Shown in pieces: positions 47,079 to 55,732 of a DNA stretch of 64,000 nucleotides (its first letter is position 1; every line of letters begins with the position of its first letter). The notes under the pieces are model-generated. The model saw only the letters and a program-made list of their open reading frames with translations. It was not told the origin of the DNA and did no database searches. The stretch covers positions 2,976,001 to 3,040,000 of the forward strand of contig NZ_AP025506.1 of assembly GCF_024347595.1 (NCBI RefSeq), given 5' to 3'. The stretch comes from Vibrio pomeroyi (lineage in GTDB: Bacteria > Pseudomonadota > Gammaproteobacteria > Enterobacterales > Vibrionaceae). The position numbers were made by a program, and so were the translations under genes.

Positions 47079-48761
47079 ATGCTTGCCAATATAAAAAAAA
47101 CAGCAATAGCAACAGCAATTATTGCGACCGCTACAACAGGTTTTGCATCAGTAGCAACAGCTGCAGAACGCAGTGAACTGACCGTTCACCCGAAAGAGTA
47201 CACTACATTCGTACGTAACTTTAACCCGTACCTTGGTGCTACTAACCTACATACTACAACTGACTTCATGTATGAGCCGCTAGTAGTATTTAACGAAATG
47301 CACGGTAACACTCCAGTGTTCCGTCTAGCTGAAAACTTCAAAATGTCAGATGATCTGATGAGCGTAGTTTTCGACATTCGTAAGGGTGTTAAATGGTCTG
47401 ACGGAGAAGCTTTCTCTGCTGATGATGTTGTTTTTTCTTTCAACCTTGTAAAAGAGAAGCCAGAGCTTGACCAATCTGGTATCAACTCTTGGGTAACTTC
47501 TGTAGAAAAACTGAACGACAACCAAGTTAAGTTCAGCCTAACAGAAGCAAACTCGAACGTACCTTATGAGATTGCTAAAGTACCAGTAGTACCTAAGCAC
47601 ATCTGGAAAGACGTTAAAGATCCATCAACGTTTACCAATGAAAATCCAGTTGGTTCTGGTCCGTTTACAGAAATCGATACGTTTACAGCGCAACTATACA
47701 TCCAGTGTGCAAACCCGAACTACTGGGATGCAGACAACCTAGATGTTGACTGTCTACGTGTTCCACAAATTGCGAACAACGACCAATTCCTAGGTAAAGT
47801 TGTAAACAGTGAAATGGACTGGACGTCTTCTTTCGTTCCAGATATCGACCGTACATACGCAGCAGCTAGCCCTAAACACCACTACTGGTACCCGCCAGCA
47901 GGTACACAGGCATTCATCGTTAACTTCAAACACCCTGATGCTGCGAAGCATGAAGCGTTGAGCAACGTTGACTTCCGTCGTGCTTTCTCTATGGCTCTTG
48001 ACCGTCAAACTATCATCGACATCGCATTCTACGGCGGCGGTACTGTGAACGATTTCGCATCGGGTCTTGGTTACGCGTTTGAAGCTTGGTCTGATGAAAA
48101 AACTCATGACAAGTACAAAGGCTTCAACACTTACAACGCTGAAGGCGCGAAAAAGCTTCTTGCTGACGCTGGCTTCAAAGATGTAAACAAAGATGGTTTT
48201 GTTGACACTCCATCTGGCAAGTCTTTCGAACTAATGATCCAATCGCCAAACGGCTGGACTGACTTCAACAACACAGTTCAACTAGCGGTAGAACAGCTAA
48301 ACGAAATCGGTATCAAAGCGAAAGCTCGTACACCAGATTTCTCTGTATACAACCAAGCAATGCTTGAAGGTACATACGACGTAGCATACACAAACTACTT
48401 CCACGGTGCGGATCCATACACGTACTGGAACAGTGCTTACAACTCATCACTACAATCTGGTGATGGTATGCCTCGTTTCGCAATGCACTTCTACAAAAAC
48501 GAAAAGCTAGATGGTCTTCTAAACAGCTTCTACAAAACAGCTGATAAGAACGAGCAGCTAGATATTGCACACGGTATTCAGCAAATCATCGCTGCAGACC
48601 AAGTGACAATCCCTGTGATGTCTGGTGCTTACATGTACCAATACAACACAACTCGCTTCACTGGTTGGTGGAACGAAGAAAATCCAAAAGGCCGTCCAAA
48701 CATTTGGGCTGGTATTCCAGAGCGTCTACTTCATGTACTGGACCTAAAACCAGTTAAATAA
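47079..48761 (+). CDS. cbp: Periplasmic chitin-oligosaccharide binding protein (SBP family 5)
   Basis: This 560-aa solute-binding protein has a Sec signal peptide cleaved near ATA-AE (residues 28-30). The SBP_bac_5 fold is seen in YEPLVVFNEM, FDIRKGVKWSDGEAFSADDVVFSFN, and YGGGTVNDFASGLGYAFEAW. It should bind (GlcNAc)n. In V. cholerae it both delivers substrate to the ABC transporter and keeps ChiS inactive until oligosaccharides bind. It is first in the operon and followed by a pair of hairpins that likely lower expression of the genes behind it. AAGGA precedes the ATG. Confidence 0.93.
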   Translation: MLANIKKTAIATAIIATATTGFASVATAAERSELTVHPKEYTTFVRNFNPYLGATNLHTTTDFMYEPLVVFNEMHGNTPVFRLAENFKMSDDLMSVVFDIRKGVKWSDGEAFSADDVVFSFNLVKEKPELDQSGINSWVTSVEKLNDNQVKFSLTEANSNVPYEIAKVPVVPKHIWKDVKDPSTFTNENPVGSGPFTEIDTFTAQLYIQCANPNYWDADNLDVDCLRVPQIANNDQFLGKVVNSEMDWTSSFVPDIDRTYAAASPKHHYWYPPAGTQAFIVNFKHPDAAKHEALSNVDFRRAFSMALDRQTIIDIAFYGGGTVNDFASGLGYAFEAWSDEKTHDKYKGFNTYNAEGAKKLLADAGFKDVNKDGFVDTPSGKSFELMIQSPNGWTDFNNTVQLAVEQLNEIGIKAKARTPDFSVYNQAMLEGTYDVAYTNYFHGADPYTYWNSAYNSSLQSGDGMPRFAMHFYKNEKLDGLLNSFYKTADKNEQLDIAHGIQQIIAADQVTIPVMSGAYMYQYNTTRFTGWWNEENPKGRPNIWAGIPERLLHVLDLKPVK

Positions 48762-48778
48762 GTAATCGTTCAATCCTT

Positions 48779-48858
48779 GCGGCGTAACCTCTTACGCCGC
48801 TTATAAAAATCCCCACACTCTCAATTGAAAGTATGGCGCTAGTCGTCAGGGGATTTTT
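48779..48858 (+). terminator. Tandem hairpins between the binding protein and permease genes
   Basis: First stem GCGGCGTAA / TTACGCCGC (48779-48800). Second stem AAAAATCCCC / GGGGATTTTT (48805-48814 and 48849-48858) with a smaller stem inside and TTTTT in its 3' arm. The layout suits partial termination or mRNA stabilisation between a highly expressed binding protein and less-needed permeases. Confidence 0.7.
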
Positions 48859-48930
48859 CGTTCCAAATTTCGCTAGGAGCGACCTGAATCCAGAAACAGG
48901 GAAACAATCTGGGTGAGTAAGGTGTGAGTT

Positions 48931-49917
48931 ATGGGTTATTTTTTAAGACGTTTGTCATTTTATTTTGTCGCGCTATTAGTTGCTGCGACGTTAAACTTTA
49001 TTATTCCAAGAGCAATGCCTGGTGACCCAGTTACCATGATGTTTGCGAACGCTTCTGTACAAGTTACTCCAGAGCGTATTGCTGCAATGAAAGAGCTATT
49101 AGGCTTCGTTGATGGCGGCTTACTGGTTCAATACGTAGCGTACATGAAGAACATTCTTAGCTGGGAACTTGGTACATCAATTCAATTCTACCCACTTTCT
49201 GTAAACACACTGTTGGGCGGAGCATTCGGTTGGTCGCTTTTCTTAGCTGGCACCGCAGTTATTCTTTCTTTCTCGATTGGTTCAATCCTAGGTATTTTCG
49301 CAGCGTGGAAACGCGGCAGTAAATACGATGCCTTCGTAACGCCAGGGATGCTGATTCTACAAGCCGTTCCTCAAGTTGTTATCGCGATGATTGCACTATT
49401 TACCTTTGCGATTGGCTTGAAGTGGTTTCCAACCGGTTATGCCTACACCGCAGGTACTATGCCTGACTGGACAAGCTGGGCATTCATTAAAGATGTCGCT
49501 TACCATGCCTTCTTACCACTGTTCTGTGCTTCTGTTGTTCAAATTGGTGGCTTCCTAGTAAACATGCGTAACAACATGATCAACCTACTGGCAGAAGACT
49601 ACATCACCATGGCGAAAGGCAAAGGCCTGAGCGAAAACCGAGTGGTATTCAACTACGCAGCTCGTAACGCGATGCTACCAAGTGTGACAGCGCTTTCAAT
49701 GTCGCTAGGTATGGCAATCGGTGGTCAGTTAATTATCGAAATCATCTTTAACTACCCAGGTCTTGGCAGTGTACTTTTCAACGCAATTAACGCGCGTGAC
49801 TACCAAGTACTGCAAGGTCAGCTGCTTATCATGACGCTATTCATGCTGTTCTTTAACCTAGTTGCAGACATGCTTTATGTTGTTCTTGACCCTCGTCTTC
49901 GTAAGGGTGGTAAATAA
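48931..49917 (+). CDS. Chitobiose ABC transporter permease 1
   Basis: A 328-aa DppB/OppB-like permease with six membrane segments. The N-terminus MGYFLRRLSFYFVALLVAAT and the RAMPGDP motif are typical; the coupling EAA loop is around EDYITMAKGKGLSENRV. It matches V. cholerae VC0619 in place. It overlaps the next gene closely (2-nt gap). The cargo is the oligosaccharide held by the upstream binding protein. Confidence 0.92.
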   Translation: MGYFLRRLSFYFVALLVAATLNFIIPRAMPGDPVTMMFANASVQVTPERIAAMKELLGFVDGGLLVQYVAYMKNILSWELGTSIQFYPLSVNTLLGGAFGWSLFLAGTAVILSFSIGSILGIFAAWKRGSKYDAFVTPGMLILQAVPQVVIAMIALFTFAIGLKWFPTGYAYTAGTMPDWTSWAFIKDVAYHAFLPLFCASVVQIGGFLVNMRNNMINLLAEDYITMAKGKGLSENRVVFNYAARNAMLPSVTALSMSLGMAIGGQLIIEIIFNYPGLGSVLFNAINARDYQVLQGQLLIMTLFMLFFNLVADMLYVVLDPRLRKGGK

Positions 49918-49919
49918 TC

Positions 49920-50945
49920 ATGAAAGACTTTCTAAAACTCATTTGGCGTAACCCGATGGCACTAACAGGCGTCATCATCCTAAGTATTTTCATCCTTGGC
50001 GCACTTGCTGCTCCATTGATCACAAAACATGTACCAGACAAGCGTACAGGTAATCCACACGAATACCCTGGCTTCGTTGTTAAATCAGCACAAACTAACC
50101 CTGATGGCTGGGTTGCTCAAAACCTAGCAGATGACCGTCGTACATTGATTATGTCTAAAAAGGCAGACCACGTACTTGGTACAACTCGTATGGGTCGTGA
50201 CGTTTGGTCTCAAGTGGTATACGGCGCACGCGTATCTCTTGCTGTAGGTTTTGGTGCGGGTCTAACCGTATGTCTATTAGCAACAGTTATTGGTGTTTCT
50301 GCAGGCTACTTCGGTGGACGTGTCGATGACGTTCTAACTGCCGCAATGAACATTATGTTGGTTATCCCTCAATACCCATTATTGTTCGTAGTTGCAGCCT
50401 TTATCGGTGAGGCAGGGCCACTCACCATAACCTTGGTTATTGGCTTTATGTCCTGGGCTTGGGGCGCCCGTGTTGTTCGCTCCCAAACCTTAGCTTTACG
50501 TGAAAAAGAGTTTGTAAAAGCCGCAGAAGTTTTGGGTGAATCTTCATTCCGTATCATCTTCGTAGAGATTCTGCCAAACCTTATCTCTATCGTTGGTGCG
50601 AGTTTCATCGGCTCGGTGATGTACGCAATCATGATGGAAGCAACGATTTCGTTCCTAGGTCTTGGTGACCCGAACACAATCAGCTGGGGCATCATGCTTT
50701 ACAACGTTCAAACCTCTTCATCAATGCTGATTGGCGCTTGGTGGGAACTGTTGGCTCCTTGTATCGCACTGACATTATTAGTAACTGGTCTTGCTCTACT
50801 TAACTTTGCTGTCGATGAAATTGCTAACCCGCAACTGCGTTCTCACAAAGGCATGAAGCGTTGGAAGAAACTAGCAGCTCAAGACAAAGAAGAACGTGAA
50901 CCAGAACTACCACCACAAAATGCACTTTGGAGCGGAGATAAATAA
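49920..50945 (+). CDS. Chitobiose ABC transporter permease 2
   Basis: A 341-aa DppC/OppC-like permease. It has an N-terminal membrane anchor (LTGVIILSIFILGALAAPLI), a TRMGRDVWSQVVYGAR motif and the EAA loop REKEFVKAAEVLGESSFRI. It pairs with the preceding permease and starts two bases after it, with GGTGG as Shine-Dalgarno. Confidence 0.92.
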   Translation: MKDFLKLIWRNPMALTGVIILSIFILGALAAPLITKHVPDKRTGNPHEYPGFVVKSAQTNPDGWVAQNLADDRRTLIMSKKADHVLGTTRMGRDVWSQVVYGARVSLAVGFGAGLTVCLLATVIGVSAGYFGGRVDDVLTAAMNIMLVIPQYPLLFVVAAFIGEAGPLTITLVIGFMSWAWGARVVRSQTLALREKEFVKAAEVLGESSFRIIFVEILPNLISIVGASFIGSVMYAIMMEATISFLGLGDPNTISWGIMLYNVQTSSSMLIGAWWELLAPCIALTLLVTGLALLNFAVDEIANPQLRSHKGMKRWKKLAAQDKEEREPELPPQNALWSGDK

Positions 50946-50947
50946 TC

Positions 50948-51931
50948 ATGTCTGAACCACTAATTTCTATCCGCAACTTATGCGTGGATTACATCACAGA
51001 GTCTGGCGATGTTCGTGCGTGTAACAACGTAAGCTTCGATATCGCACCAGGTGAAGTATTCGGCCTAGCCGGTGAGTCTGGCTGTGGTAAATCAACCGTT
51101 GCTTTCTCGCTAATGCGTCTTCATAAGCCGCCCGCTTACATCAGTGGTGGTGAGGTTATCTTCAACGGTGAGAACATCCTTGAGTACAGTGATGACCGCA
51201 TGCAAGCGTTTCGTTGGAGCGAGATGTCGATGGTATTCCAGAGTGCGATGAACGCGCTCAATCCAGTACTACCAATGGAAGAGCAGTTCTGTGACGTAAT
51301 CATGCGTCACACCAACATGACTCGTGAGCAAGCGAAGCAACGTGCTGAAGGTCTACTAGAAATCGTAGATATTCACCCTAGCCGTTTGAGTGACTACCCT
51401 CACCAATTCTCTGGTGGCATGCGTCAACGCTTGGTTATTGCTATCGCATTAGCACTGAATCCAAAACTGATCATCATGGATGAACCAACGACCGCACTTG
51501 ATGTGGTTGTTCAACGCGAAATCCTACAAAAGATCTATGCACTGAAAGAAGAGTTTGGCTTCTCGATTCTGTTCATTACCCATGACTTGTCATTGATGGT
51601 CGAGTTCTCTGACCGCATCGGCATCATGTACTCAGGTGAGCTTATCGAGGTCGCTAAATCTCAAGATATTCTAGAAAACCCTTACCACCCTTACACCAAA
51701 GGGCTGGGAAGTTCTTTCCCTCCACTAACAGGGCCAAAGACAAAACTAGCAGGTATCCCGGGCAACCCTCTGAACCTATTAGAGATTCCTGAAGGATGTC
51801 GTTTCCAAGCTCGTTGTGACCGTGTACATGAAACCTGTACCAAGGTGCCAACCAAGCTGCGTTCTATCGAACCGGGACATTTGTCTAACTGCCACCTGTA
51901 CGGCGACCCAATAGTACAAAGGAAGCTATAG
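50948..51931 (+). CDS. Chitobiose ABC transporter ATPase 1 (OppD type)
   Basis: A 327-aa ATPase. Walker A is GESGCGKST, the ABC signature is FSGGMRQRLVIAIALALNP, and Walker B is LIIMDEPTTALD. The C-terminal oligopeptide/dipeptide-type domain (PLTGPKTKLAGIPGNPLNLL) and the CRFQARCDRVHETC cysteine cluster are typical of OppD/OppF. It follows permease 2 by two bases. Confidence 0.94.
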   Translation: MSEPLISIRNLCVDYITESGDVRACNNVSFDIAPGEVFGLAGESGCGKSTVAFSLMRLHKPPAYISGGEVIFNGENILEYSDDRMQAFRWSEMSMVFQSAMNALNPVLPMEEQFCDVIMRHTNMTREQAKQRAEGLLEIVDIHPSRLSDYPHQFSGGMRQRLVIAIALALNPKLIIMDEPTTALDVVVQREILQKIYALKEEFGFSILFITHDLSLMVEFSDRIGIMYSGELIEVAKSQDILENPYHPYTKGLGSSFPPLTGPKTKLAGIPGNPLNLLEIPEGCRFQARCDRVHETCTKVPTKLRSIEPGHLSNCHLYGDPIVQRKL

Positions 51932-51963
51932 CTTGCACGCTTTACGGTGTGAATAACTAGACA

Positions 51964-51978
51964 GGCGGCTCGACCGCC
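51964..51978 (+). other. Small intercistronic hairpin between the two ATPase genes
   Basis: GGCGG-CTCGA-CCGCC hairpin in an 86-nt gap. No T-run, so a stability element rather than a terminator. Confidence 0.45.
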
Positions 51979-52017
51979 TAAAAACAAGCAAAGCGAACAA
52001 GGATTCTGGAGACAACT

Positions 52018-53013
52018 ATGAGCAAAGATTTCGGTCAATTATTGGTAGAAGGTAAGAATGTCGTAAAAGACTTCCCAATAAGCAGTACCACCATTCAAAC
52101 CCCAATGATGCGTGCGATCAACGACGTGTCATTCAAGATGTACAAAAGCCGCGGCTTAGCGGTCGTTGGTGAATCTGGTTCAGGTAAATCAACAACCGCA
52201 AAAATGATCGCAAAGATGTACGCGCCTTCAGGCGGTACGATTGAATACAAAGGCCGCGATATCCAAGAGATCTCAAGCAGAAAAGATCTTATGCACTACC
52301 GTGAAGGTGTGCAGATGGTATGGCAAGACCCGTTTGGTTCACTCAATCCAACACACAATATCTTCCACCACATTGCTCGACCACTGCTGATTCACAAGAA
52401 GGTAACTCCGGGCAATAAGAGAGAACTAGAAGAACGCGTTTACGATCTTTTAGAGCAAGTGGGCCTGATTCCGCCAAAAGAGACAGCGAAGAAGTACCCT
52501 CACCAACTGTCTGGCGGTCAGCGTCAACGTGTCAACCTAGCACGTAATATCGCGGTTGGTGCTGAGGTTGTTCTAGCGGATGAGCCAACTTCAATGCTGG
52601 ACGTTTCAATTCGTGCTGGTGTTTTGAACCTAATGGAAGAGATGAAGTTTGAGAAGCAAATGTCTCTGCTTTACATCACTCACGACATCGCGACAGCTCG
52701 TTACATTGCTGAAGATCTTTCAGTGATGTACGTCGGTCACATGGTGGAATGGGGCGATACCGATGACGTTATTGCTAACCCTCAACACCCTTACACTCAG
52801 CTACTGGTTTCTGCTGTTCCAGACCCTAAGAAATCGATCCACGAACAATTGGCAGGTAACAAAGGTGAAATTCCTCTTTGGACTCCAGTATCAGCAGGCT
52901 GCCCTTTTGCAGGCCGTTGTACTCACGCAATGGACAAGTGTAAAGAGCAACTACCGGGTGTGACTCAATTAGCCGATAACCACTTTGTTCGTTGTTACCT
53001 GCACGAAAGCTAA
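52018..53013 (+). CDS. Chitobiose ABC transporter ATPase 2 (OppF type)
   Basis: The second ATPase, 331 aa: Walker A GESGSGKSTTAK, signature LSGGQRQRVNLARNIAVG, Walker B VVLADEPTSMLD. The C-terminal OppF-type extension has the SAGCPFAGRCTHAMDKCKEQ cysteines. It forms a heterodimer with the preceding ATPase. GGAG lies seven bases upstream of the ATG. Confidence 0.94.
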   Translation: MSKDFGQLLVEGKNVVKDFPISSTTIQTPMMRAINDVSFKMYKSRGLAVVGESGSGKSTTAKMIAKMYAPSGGTIEYKGRDIQEISSRKDLMHYREGVQMVWQDPFGSLNPTHNIFHHIARPLLIHKKVTPGNKRELEERVYDLLEQVGLIPPKETAKKYPHQLSGGQRQRVNLARNIAVGAEVVLADEPTSMLDVSIRAGVLNLMEEMKFEKQMSLLYITHDIATARYIAEDLSVMYVGHMVEWGDTDDVIANPQHPYTQLLVSAVPDPKKSIHEQLAGNKGEIPLWTPVSAGCPFAGRCTHAMDKCKEQLPGVTQLADNHFVRCYLHES

Positions 53014-53111
53014 ACATTAAGACTGAGTTAGGGTCTGTGGACCCTAACTACTCATATCCAAACCAATTCAGGTACCTAGCCAAAAGAAACTGGGACCTTT
53101 GGAGAACATTG

Positions 53112-54833
53112 ATGCTGTTATTGACCAACCATATTGGCTACGAATCTTCGGCTCCTAAGCAGGCGATCTTACAAACTAAAAAGACTCGTTTATCGAGTAC
53201 GACTGCACTTTTGGTGTGTGCCGACAACCATATTACTGTGGGCAACTTTGATGTTGTAAAACAAGGCCGCGTAGCAAACTGGCATCAAGGACAATTCTTC
53301 ACAATCGATTTCAGTTCATTTACCGAATCCGGTCGCTACTACCTGCGCTTTGATAACCTGCGTTCAGAAGTGTTTGAGATTGGCAACAACCTACTAATGA
53401 ACCACACATTTTCTGATGTGCTCCATTACTTTAAGTCTCAACGTTGTGGTGGCACTTTTGACAAGAAAGATCGACAAGCACAAATTCTCGGCACCGACAG
53501 ATACGTTGATGTGCATGGTGGTTGGTACGATGCATCAGGTGATGTAAGTAAGTACTTTAGCCACCTGTCTTACGGCAACTACCTCAACCCACAACAGATT
53601 CCTATGGTGGTTTGGAACATGCTCAAAAGCGTGCGCTTAACCAGCGACAATCCAGACTTCCCTAAATTCTCGATGACTCGCCTAACAGAAGAAGCACTAT
53701 TCGGTGCTGATTTCTTGGTTCGTATGCAAGACGCGGCTGGATACTTCTACATGACAGTATTCGACAAGTGGAGCAAAGATATCAACCAACGCGACATCTG
53801 CGCATACGCCACTCAAGAAGGTCATAAGTCTACAGATTTGCAAGCAGGCTACCGACAAGGTGCCGGTGTTGCTATTGCAGCATTAGCCGCAGCTTCTGAG
53901 CTTGAGGTTTCAGGCAGCTACTCTAGCCAAACCTATCTTGATACCGCAACCAAAGGTTACTGGCATCTCAAAGAGTACAACCTGCAGTACCTAAACGATG
54001 GTGAAGAGAACATCATTGATGAGTATTGCGCCCTACTCGCAGCCAATGAGCTGTACCGAGTAACACAAGACGAACAATACCTATCAGAAGCAAGAACTTG
54101 GGCGACTCGTTTAATCTCTCGCCAACAGTCAGATGACTCATTTGAGCACTTCTGGTCAGCAAACGCTGATGGCACTCGACCATACTTTCATGCAGCTGAA
54201 GCTGGCCTTCCAGTGATTGCTCTGTGTGAATACATCGACAATGAAACCGATACTGAGCTGAAAGAACAGGCTCGCACAGTTGTTGAACAAGCATGTCAGT
54301 TCGAAATCAACATCACCGATAAAGTAACCAACCCATTTGGCTACCCACGACAATACGTTAAAAATGTTGATGGTGATAAGCGCCATGCTTTCTTCGTCGC
54401 TCAGAAGAACGAGACTGGCTACTGGTGGCAAGGCGAAAACGCTCGTCTTGGCTCAATCGCAACCATGGCGTACTTAGTTCAACCACACATTCAAGACAGC
54501 GAACTACAAAAGCGTTTAATCCAACTTTCACAGAACAGCCTAGATTGGATTTTAGGTCTCAATCCATACCACATGTGCATGCTTGATGGTCATGGTCATA
54601 ACAACCCTGACTACTTACCGCAACTTGGGTTTTTCAATGCGAAAGGCGGTATTTGTAACGGCATCACCGCTGGCTTTGAAGATGACCAAGACATTGCGTT
54701 CAATCCACCAGCACAAAAAGATGACATGCTCCAAAACTGGCGCTGGGGCGAGCAATGGATCCCTCACGGCGCTTGGTTCCTATTGGCAACCGCTGCGCAA
54801 TTCAATTTCCTAACACAGCGTAAGGAGCAATAA
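53112..54833 (+). CDS. GH9 exo-beta-D-glucosaminidase
   Basis: A 573-aa cytoplasmic GH9 enzyme with no signal peptide. An N-terminal Ig-like CelD_N domain (about 1-90) precedes an (alpha/alpha)6 barrel. The base loop is GGWYDASGD near 136-144, in place of the usual DAGD. Annotations often say endoglucanase, but I recall that close relatives in Vibrio and Photobacterium are exo-beta-D-glucosaminidases; the location next to a glucosamine kinase supports that. The ATG at 53112 has GGAG at correct spacing; a longer frame from 52992 overlaps the previous gene. Three bases separate it from gspK. Confidence 0.87.
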   Translation: MLLLTNHIGYESSAPKQAILQTKKTRLSSTTALLVCADNHITVGNFDVVKQGRVANWHQGQFFTIDFSSFTESGRYYLRFDNLRSEVFEIGNNLLMNHTFSDVLHYFKSQRCGGTFDKKDRQAQILGTDRYVDVHGGWYDASGDVSKYFSHLSYGNYLNPQQIPMVVWNMLKSVRLTSDNPDFPKFSMTRLTEEALFGADFLVRMQDAAGYFYMTVFDKWSKDINQRDICAYATQEGHKSTDLQAGYRQGAGVAIAALAAASELEVSGSYSSQTYLDTATKGYWHLKEYNLQYLNDGEENIIDEYCALLAANELYRVTQDEQYLSEARTWATRLISRQQSDDSFEHFWSANADGTRPYFHAAEAGLPVIALCEYIDNETDTELKEQARTVVEQACQFEINITDKVTNPFGYPRQYVKNVDGDKRHAFFVAQKNETGYWWQGENARLGSIATMAYLVQPHIQDSELQKRLIQLSQNSLDWILGLNPYHMCMLDGHGHNNPDYLPQLGFFNAKGGICNGITAGFEDDQDIAFNPPAQKDDMLQNWRWGEQWIPHGAWFLLATAAQFNFLTQRKEQ

Positions 54834-54835
54834 TC

Positions 54836-55720
54836 ATGACTCTTTACTACGTAGGTATTGATGGTGGCGGCACGTCTTGTCGTGCTCGTATTCGCGATGA
54901 CCAAGGCACACTCATTGGTGAAGCGAAAAGTGGCAGCGCTAACATCCTTTTGGGTGTTGATGTTGCGATGAGCTCAATTGTTGATGCGATTACTCAAGCC
55001 GCGCAGCAAGGGCAACTCGACTCAAATCATTTTTCCAATATGCATATCGGCCTTGCATTAGCTGGCGCTGAGCAAAAGTCGGCATGGTTCGATTTCATGG
55101 CTCAACCACACCCTTTCGCAAGTATGACGCTCAACACTGACGCCTATGGTGCTTGTATTGGCGCTCACAATGGCCAAAACGGCGCCATCATGATTGGTGG
55201 AACTGGTTCATGCGGCATCTACCTACAAGATGGTGTTCAGCACGTGGTTGGCGGTCGTGAATTCCCAATTTCCGACCAAGGTGGTGGCGCGGTTATGGGC
55301 CTTCGCTTGATTCAACAAGTTCTGCTTGCTGAAGATGGTATTCGCAACAAGACACCACTGACTCAACACGTGATGAACCACTTTGGCAATGATGTTGATG
55401 CCATCGTCGAATGGTCAAAAGGCGCTATTCCAAAGGACTACGGTCAATTCTCGCCAGTGATTTTTCAACTGGCTAACGAAGGCGATGAGCTCGCTATCGA
55501 GATGCTCAAGCAAACCGCCGCTGATATCGAAATGTTTGTACTAGCACTGCATCGTAAAGGTGCGGACAAGGTGTGCCTAATGGGCAGTATCGCAGAGCGC
55601 ATTCTCAACTGGCTATCACCTCCAGTACAACAATGGATCGTTGAACCTCAATTTGACGCTATCGAAGGCGCATTGATGTTTGCAGGTAAACCACAACACA
55701 ATTTGTATCAACAGGCTTAG
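54836..55720 (+). CDS. gspK: Glucosamine kinase GspK (BadF/BadG family)
   Basis: A 294-aa member of the actin-fold ATPase family. The phosphate-1 motif is GIDGGGTSCRARI, the phosphate-2 motif is GGTGSCG, and an adenosine-site GSIAERIL lies near the end. In V. cholerae the gene at this place (VC0614) encodes a glucosamine-specific kinase giving GlcN-6-P. That fits a GH9 exo-glucosaminidase two bases upstream as the source of free glucosamine. Length fits. Confidence 0.9.
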   Translation: MTLYYVGIDGGGTSCRARIRDDQGTLIGEAKSGSANILLGVDVAMSSIVDAITQAAQQGQLDSNHFSNMHIGLALAGAEQKSAWFDFMAQPHPFASMTLNTDAYGACIGAHNGQNGAIMIGGTGSCGIYLQDGVQHVVGGREFPISDQGGGAVMGLRLIQQVLLAEDGIRNKTPLTQHVMNHFGNDVDAIVEWSKGAIPKDYGQFSPVIFQLANEGDELAIEMLKQTAADIEMFVLALHRKGADKVCLMGSIAERILNWLSPPVQQWIVEPQFDAIEGALMFAGKPQHNLYQQA

Positions 55721-55732
55721 CAGGGAAGTTAT

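Noticed and set aside
53112..54833. Calling the GH9 protein a cellulase/endoglucanase
   Set aside because: The protein is cytoplasmic, lies in a chitobiose operon beside a glucosamine kinase, and close relatives are known as exo-glucosaminidases.
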